Source: Cordia subcordata (lineage: Eukaryota > Streptophyta > Magnoliopsida > Boraginales > Cordiaceae). Taken from it: a DNA stretch of 64,000 nt. Of the stretch, positions 57,485-64,000 are shown piece by piece. The position numbers and the translations under genes were made by a program. The DNA is taken from the NCBI GenBank assembly GCA_028554755.1, contig JAPTOF010000003.1, positions 21,326,501-21,390,500 of the forward strand, given 5' to 3'. Positions within the stretch are counted from its first letter, which is position 1. Each line of letters begins with the position of its first letter. The notes under the pieces were generated by a model that made no database searches, had not been told where the DNA came from, and saw nothing but the letters and a program-made list of their open reading frames with translations.

Positions 57485-58922
57485 TAAGTCTACTTTTGTT
57501 GAGATAGCAAATTCCTATGGTTGAAGCAGAATGCGATAGCAAGAGGCATAAGGGAATTGTTGATTGATGATGCATGATTCTTCTACTTCAACTACGGTGG
57601 AGTTAGTGGCGTTTTACGTTACGAAAGGAAATCATGATTCTTGAAAGTCCATTGCAGAATAAAGTTCTATACAAATGCCATTTAAAATTAGTTTGCATAT
57701 TAGAATAATTTCTACAAGGATGAGGATATTGTAGTTTTGTGGTTGAGAAGATATGGTGTGTAGCACTTACTTTTACCCCTCTTTTTTCCTCTAGTTATAA
57801 GTGTTACCTTTAAATGATCTATTACATATTTGTCTATTATCGTTTTAACTTTCCGTCGCTGAAGTAAGAAAGCAGTTTAACTTATTCATAGAGACATTTT
57901 ATAAGAGAAGACAGATTTTATATACTATTTTTGAGGTTATTAGAATTAAAATTACTAATTCAGCGATAAATGGTACTTTGGAGACATTCTTGTATAGTCC
58001 AATTTGCTTGACATTCTTGTAAAAATTGTTTGAGATTAATGGAATTGTTCTTGCTTTTCTAGTGAAAAAATGTGAGTAGGATCAGCTTTTTACGTTCTCC
58101 AGACCCATACACAGGATCGCATATAGGCACTCCAGGTCTATCATTACTTGGTCAGCCTACATGTAAAATTACTTTAAACTTTTAGTTCTGTTATGTCATA
58201 TCAAAATTTTAAAGTGAATATAAAAGCCTAAAAAGGTGCTAGCAGAAAGTTTTATTAAAATTGAGGACGGAATAAGGCCAATGAATTTCATAATCATTCA
58301 CTTTTATATGAATACTCTATTCATTGTTTATCATGTGGATTTAAGTGTCTGTTTGCACTTTCAGCCTTGCTTCATTTTAGTGTTGGAAAATAAAATCAAG
58401 AGCGAAATCTTATAAATTTATGCTGAAGAAAAATAGAGAACAATCAATATTCGAAGTGAACATCTATTCAGTTTTAGAAAATACAATTAAGAGTGAAATA
58501 TTATAATATTATGATAGAGAAAATTAGAGAATAATAAATAGTCAAAGTGAACATCTATTCAATGACAAAAGAGAAAAGGTTGTGGAAATTAATTTACATT
58601 CTATAACACATAGAAATATTCAATATTCGTACGTAAGTAGTGATTCTAGTTGAATTCATTGTAGACTTTAGCATTCAATTTTTGTAATGTTACGTTTACT
58701 ATCTAGTTGGAAGCATACAACTTAACATGCAATTCGTATTTGCAGTATCAATTAAAAGCAGAAATGGATTCCATTCGCACCACAAAAACTATATTCCATA
58801 ATTAAAAATTAAAAGATTCAGGATCTGCAACGATTACAACAAATGTAAAAAACTTGCAATAATAGAATCTTCAGCATAAAACACAATCAAGACGCCAACT
58901 CAACAACATTAACCCAGGGGAT
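57485..58922. other. 3' flank of the receptor-kinase pseudogene, no gene
   Basis: AT-rich. Part of it (58190-58580) recurs at 51750-52025. No exon-like or RNA-gene signature was found. Confidence 0.5.
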
Positions 58923-61900
58923 TCAATGCTGCACTTGTTCCTCAAGCCGAGTTCTTATCTTCTTGAGTGTTGCCACAACATCTTTCACATCTAATCTATC
59001 CTCAGGTAATGCCATAGTGCAATGTAATGCTAATTCCATGATGGACAATAAGCATTGCACCTTTACATCGAAGTCTTGTTCCTCTGGCCTAACCAAATTA
59101 GCATCTATGACATGAACAATCGAATTAGGAATCGAATCACTTGCCCATCTTCGTAGATTCAATTCTTCAACAAACATGTCATCACTAGGCTTCACCCTTG
59201 TGAATGTTTCCATTAGCATGATACCAAAGCCATAAATGTCGCACTTTGTAGACACTAATCCTTCTAGTCCATACTCTACGCCAGTAATTCAACACATCAA
59301 ATATTTTGAGATATTAGCCAACGATGTGATTATTCATAGAATAAAAGAAGAAAAATGAGTGCATGCATTTCTATATAGATAATTAGCACACCTGGTGCCA
59401 TATAACCTACTGTCGCAAGGGTTTTGGTCTGTGCAACACTATTCTCCCCACCCAATAGTTTTGCAATGCCAAAGTCACTTATGTGTCCAACCATGTCTTC
59501 ATTTAGCAGAACGTTGCTTGGCTTTAGATCACAATGCACCACAGGCATTAAGGAACCATTGTGGAGATAATCTAAGGCAGATGCCACATCTATCATTATG
59601 TTCAACCTCTGCAAGATGTTTAAGAAATAGTTATAGGAGTACAACCATTTCTCAAGGCTTCCGTTAGGCATGTACTCTAGCACCAGTGACTTAAAATCAG
59701 TAGTACTAGAGCAACTGGTGAGGACTTTGGTTAAGTTTCTATGGCGAAGGTTGCGTAGAGTTTCACATTCGGTGTCAAAACTCCTCAATGCTCCTTCTAG
59801 TTGTGTGTTGAAAACCTTTATGGCTACCAAAGTCCTGTTGCGAAGTATTCCTCGGTAAACTGTACCATAACTCCCCTTACCAAGCAAATTACTTTCATTA
59901 AATCCATTAGTTGCTTGTTCAAGCTCAAAGAAGGAAATTCTTTCATGTGTCATCACAATTATTGTATCAAGTTGAGAAGGTGTTGTCTCTTTCTTTTGCC
60001 ATCTTATGAGTAGCAATCCAAGAACTAAGACAAGAATCATACCCACAACACCACAAAGTATATACGTAATTATATTTACTCTTTTCTTTCTTGATGTGAC
60101 TTGTGAGACTGGTTTGACATGGTGGCACTTGGAACCGACTAGCACCACATAGCGCGTCATTGGACATAAAAGATTGACTTGTGAAGTTCAGAAAAGGACC
60201 TCCATTAGGAATTTCTCCACTTAGCTTGTTAAAAGAAACATTGAAGTAGTTGAGATATTTGAGATCCTCTAGAGACTTTGGGAGTACACCAGTTATACTA
60301 TTATATGACATATCTAGAGCCTCCAAGCTCACTAGTTTGCCAAATGATTCTGGAATTGGCCCTTGTAATCTATTATATGCAAATGAAAGGTTAATTAGAT
60401 TTTGTAATCCTCCCATGGTGCTTGGAATATTGCTTGAGAAGTTATTCATTGATAGATCAATGAGTATTGCAGCATACAAGTTTCCAATTTTTGTGGGTAG
60501 ATGGCCGCTCAGTAGATTTGAGGATGCATTGAGTACCAAGAGATCTCGGAGGTCCCACAAGCTGGCTGGCAAACTAGTGAATCTATTGGAAGCAAGGTAA
60601 AGCTCTCTCAGTGAAGTGACACTCCTTAAACATTCTGGTAAGGGACCATAACTATTATTTCCACTCAAACTTAAACCCCCAAGGTTCTTTAAGTGGCAAA
60701 AACCATGAGGGACACGCCCTGTGATGTTGTTATCGTATAAAACGATTTCTTGAACGCTTTCCAAACCTTTGATTGTTATTGGAATGGAGCCAGTCAATTC
60801 ATTGCTCGCAAGATCCAGCACAGTCAAATTACTTAACTTACCAATCTCTTTTGGAATCTCACCTTTCAATTTACAATTATCCGCAAAAAATTTCTTCAAA
60901 CTTTTGGAGAAATTACCGATGGAAGATGGAAGAACACCATTCAAGGGGTTATCTCTTATAACGAGTAGTTCCAAATTTCTACACTTGGTCAAAGAGGTGA
61001 GGAAGCTCAATTCCGATGATGAAGATTCTTTTTGAAAATTGTTATCTCCCAACTGTAGATCTGTTAGCAGTTCCAAGTTTCCGAGTGAATGAGGAATTGG
61101 CCCGCTGAAACTGTTATATGAAAGATCTAATACAATGAGTTTCGAAGCATTTGAGATAGAATTTGGGATAACTCCACTAAGGTTATTCGTTGAAAAATAT
61201 ACTTCTCTTAGATTAGGCACCCCGTGGCCTACGCTTGAAGGAAGGTTACCTGAGAGACGATTAAACCCAAAGCTGAGAATATCTAATGCTGAAATATTAA
61301 AGAGGCTGGCAGGGATGGGACCAATTAAGTCATTAAAATGAAGTCCCAACCCTTGCAGCTGTTGGAGATTACCAATCTCTCCTGGTATTTCACCTGCCAA
61401 ATTACAATCATTGTTAATTGTATTTACATATTAGCAAAGCTCATTGATTTAATATGGCATATCGTAAGAAACAAATAATAAGTGATAAGCTTTGGTTGGT
61501 TTCATTATGCATATTGTTTCTTGTGAAAGATGCTGGGCAACTAATGAATTTAGTTACAGAGTTAGCAAGGTAAATGCAAACTGTGGTATGGTTTGATTAT
61601 GCATAATTAGGTGAGGAGAAAGGGGAAGGGGGGAGGAAGAAGAGAGAAGAGATTGGATCTAATAATTTTTTCTTGTTCTATGAAATAATTAGGGGAGCAT
61701 GTGCATTGCTTAAGAGGAACACTGTGAGAGCGCAATATAGCATAATTTGCTCATAAAAAGGTTAAACAACTAGGACATCCATCTAATATCCTAGTCCTAT
61801 GGCCTTTTTACATTCTTATGCACCAATTGTCACTTAAAATTAAAGCACTTATTTAGCCAACAACCAGCACATGGATAGAATTTAGTTATGCATTTTGCAA

Positions 61901-62861
61901 ACAAAATTCAAATATTGCTCTGGTTCCGATTGTTTAAGTGCTAGAATCATACCTTCCAAGTTGTTGTCATTGAGATATAATGTTGTTAGCATAGTTGAGT
62001 TCCCGATTTCTTTTGGTATGCTTCCACTGAATTTGTTATGTGACAGAGATAGAACTTGGAGCAGCGAACATTTCCCTAAGCTTGAAGGAATTGGACCAAC
62101 TAGAGAGTTTTTTGAAAGACCAAGAAATTCTAGTTGTGGAATACGGTGGCATATATCTACTGGTAGATTGCCAGTGAGGTTGTTTTCTGTCAGGCCAATA
62201 ATTTGCAGGGATGAGATGTTGAAAAGAGCAAGTGGTATGGGGCCTGGAAGTCGATTACGCTGCAGGTTTAGGAAAGTTAAGTGACGAAGATCACCCAATT
62301 CCTATGGTATATTTCCTTCTAGATGATTCCCATCTAATGAAATCTTCTCTAGCCTTGATATATTAGACAGGGAGGATGGTATGTTACCCAAAAATATATT
62401 GAACTGAAGATACAAGATACGAAGTCGAGGTAGTAACCTAAAGAATGTTGGAAGAGAACCGCTAAAATTATTGCGGCCTAAATCAAGTAACTTCAACCTT
62501 CGAAAATGAGACAACTCTCTAGGCACCTTGCCATACAAACTGTTGTAACTCATGTCAAGGGAAGTGAGAAAAGAAAGATTTCCCAAGTGTGGAGGGATGG
62601 TTCCTGTAAGTTGGAAGCCAGAAAAATTCAAGGCAGTGACTCTATAATGGCGCGAGCCGCAAGTGACACCAATCCAGCTGCATACGGGTGTAGCAGCGGA
62701 CCAGTTAGTAGCCAAGATGCACCCGGATTAAGAGAGATCATATGAAATTTTAAGGCGAGCAGTGAAGATTCATCAATGGTAATATTTGGTGGACTAGCTA
62801 CAACGCAGTGAAGCAATAATGTTGAAACATAATAGAAAAGGAAGATGCAAGTTCTGTCCAT
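58923..62861 (-). pseudogene. LRR receptor-like kinase, subfamily XII (Xa21/EFR type), broken
   Basis: Start chosen: MDRTCIFLFYY at 62861, giving a signal peptide cleaved near CVVA/SPP. Exons 62861-61953, 61393-59392 and 59275-58923; introns 61952-61394 and 59391-59276 have GT-AG ends and restore NNLEG-EIPGEI and the APE motif. Order: LRRNT cap (DESSLLALK, CSWIGVTC), about 20 LRRs of plant IPxxLGNL type, a paired-Cys end, a transmembrane helix (ITYILCGVVGMILVLVLGLL) and a kinase with GKGSYGTVYRG, TLVAIKVFN, HCDLKPSNVLL and DFGIAK. His-Cys-Asp makes it non-RD, as in pattern-recognition receptors. Breaks: frameshift near 62715 in the cap, TAG after EGNIP at 62302, frameshift near 60090 just before the membrane helix. 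Kinase residues remain intact. Relatives are membrane immune receptors; ligand unknown. Confidence 0.9.
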
Positions 62862-62885
62862 GGACCAAAATGCTAGTTGCAACAT

Positions 62886-64000
62886 TAGATGTAATTAGAA
62901 AATTAAGGTGCATGCAGCAGAATAATGAAAACGGAATTAGAGTGAACAGCACTGAGACGCTTCTAAAGAGTATGGATGCTGGAAGCACTTAGAATGAAGG
63001 TACATGCAGCAAAACAATGGCAAAGAAATCAGTGTGATTTGCTCGCCATGGCATGTGTACCTTGCTCTTCATTGCTCATTGCCATCTTATAGAACATGTA
63101 CAATTTGAATTCCTTTGTGTTGACGAATTCAACTGCAGTGCTATGAATTCTTATAGAACATGTATGCTTTGAATTCTTTTGCGTCTTGATGAGTTCAATT
63201 GCAGAAAAAAGAACTCAACACGTCAGCACCTTAGCGACATTTCTATGGAAAAAATACAGTAGCTTCTATAAGGCTAGCTTGCATCTGAGTGTTTCCTGTG
63301 TTAGAATTTATCAAAATTTTACAAAAAAATAATTCTCTAACTTCAATTTTTACCGGTCCACATAAAAGTGAGGGTGTCAGAATATAAATTTATATGTAAC
63401 AACCCATAAACTTAGGACCAATGACTTGAAAAAAAAAAAATATATATATATATATATATACATATATATATTGGGTGGGCCAAAGTTAATTATTGCATTT
63501 TTGGGGCTAGAAAAAAATCCTAATTAAACTTGGATACAAGTGAGTTCTTAAATAAAATTTCTTAGAGCCCAACCTTAAATTAAAAACCTACAAAAGGGTA
63601 ATAAATATTTATTTTTTATTAGTAGCCTCCACATAGGAGAAAAAGATCAGGAATGACGTTCAGTGTCATACAAAGTTGTTCAATTACTATGCAAGGGGTT
63701 CTTGCAAGTCTAAAATTTGATTTTTGGGTTCAAAGATTTGAATTTTGAAAGGTATAGATCATGTTCTGATAGAGCTAAATAGGACCCCAAACTTTTAATA
63801 TAAGGTTTGATTTTCTAATTCACAGATATAGGAACAAGTAAATAAAAAAAACACGGATACTATTGTACAGTGCCCTAGATTTATAGATTGAGAAGAAAGA
63901 AAAGAAAATTCTGGTTACTATGAATAGTGTTCGGTTACTATTCACGTGAACAGTACCCTTTTGAAATTATTTTTGTTTATTTAGGTATTATTCTGGTGCT
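62886..64000. other. 5' flank of the receptor kinase and window end
   Basis: 63120-63320 holds repeated GAATTCTTATAGAACATGTA and TTCAATTGCAGAAAAAAG segments, related to 47400-47520 and 52040-52100. A (TA)n run lies at 63441-63471. From about 63392 the sequence (TGTAACAACCCATAAACTTA, later CACGTGAACAGTA) resembles the start of a plant LTR, but the window ends before it can be tested. Confidence 0.4.
63441..63471. repeat. (TA)n microsatellite
   Basis: About 30 bases of TA preceded by an A run. Confidence 0.95.

Noticed and set aside
60250..61341. Plus-strand frames opposite the receptor kinase
   Set aside because: Shadows of the LRR-coding strand.

Overview
This is a plant nuclear window, most probably from an AT-rich, repeat-rich eudicot; I cannot resolve the genus. 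The evidence is an endogenous plant pararetrovirus, two Mutator-like (MULE) transposons carrying plant-mobile-domain (PMD) genes, plant-type LTR elements and MITEs, GT-AG introns, and a leucine-rich-repeat receptor kinase. I see no intact host gene, no rRNA or tRNA gene and no CRISPR array. Nearly all coding material is decayed.

Layout. 1-5817: endogenous caulimovirid on the minus strand (coat protein, zinc knuckle, protease, reverse transcriptase, RNase H, then a downstream second ORF), cut off at its 5' side by a TTA microsatellite. 6006-12437: MULE-1, with a plus-strand PMD pseudogene facing a minus-strand MuDR-type transposase pseudogene and a right terminal region built of palindromes. 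12438-35915: a tandem segmental duplication of a roughly 10-kb noncoding unit (two near-complete copies and one partial). Each copy is decorated with different insertions: a PIF/Harbinger-like MITE, a solo LTR with 5-bp target duplication, a MULE-type MITE with 9-bp target duplication, an antisense LTR-retrotransposon fragment and a 9-bp-TSD MITE. The sister copies preserve the empty sites. 36085-36651: two foldback MITEs. 38359-46297: MULE-2, a complete 7.9-kb MULE with long terminal inverted repeats and a 9-11 bp target duplication, again holding convergent PMD and transposase genes. 48341-48905: another MITE. 49862-51538: a small TRIM-like LTR element with LTRs, primer-binding site, polypurine tract and a CACCT target duplication, into which a hAT-like MITE has inserted. 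51750-52263: flank-only remnant resembling the borders of the receptor-kinase locus. 52314-52790: LINE RNase H remnant. 58923-62861: three-exon, non-RD LRR receptor kinase pseudogene (subfamily XII / Xa21-EFR type).

How the parts fit. The most informative system is the pair of MULEs. In both, the transposase and an intron-containing PMD gene are transcribed toward each other from opposite ends. In MULE-2 both lie between matching inverted termini and target duplications, so the PMD gene is a resident of the transposon rather than a neighbour. Terminal regions in both consist of arrays of short palindromes, but with different core sequences (GAACTTC/GAAGTTC in MULE-2, CGGCTATT/AATAGCCG in MULE-1), and a third palindrome family occurs at 33509-34065. 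A 585-bp deletion derivative sharing MULE-2 ends sits at 21788-22372. The duplicated 10-kb units act as an internal clock: insertions present in one copy and absent from its sister must be younger than the duplication.
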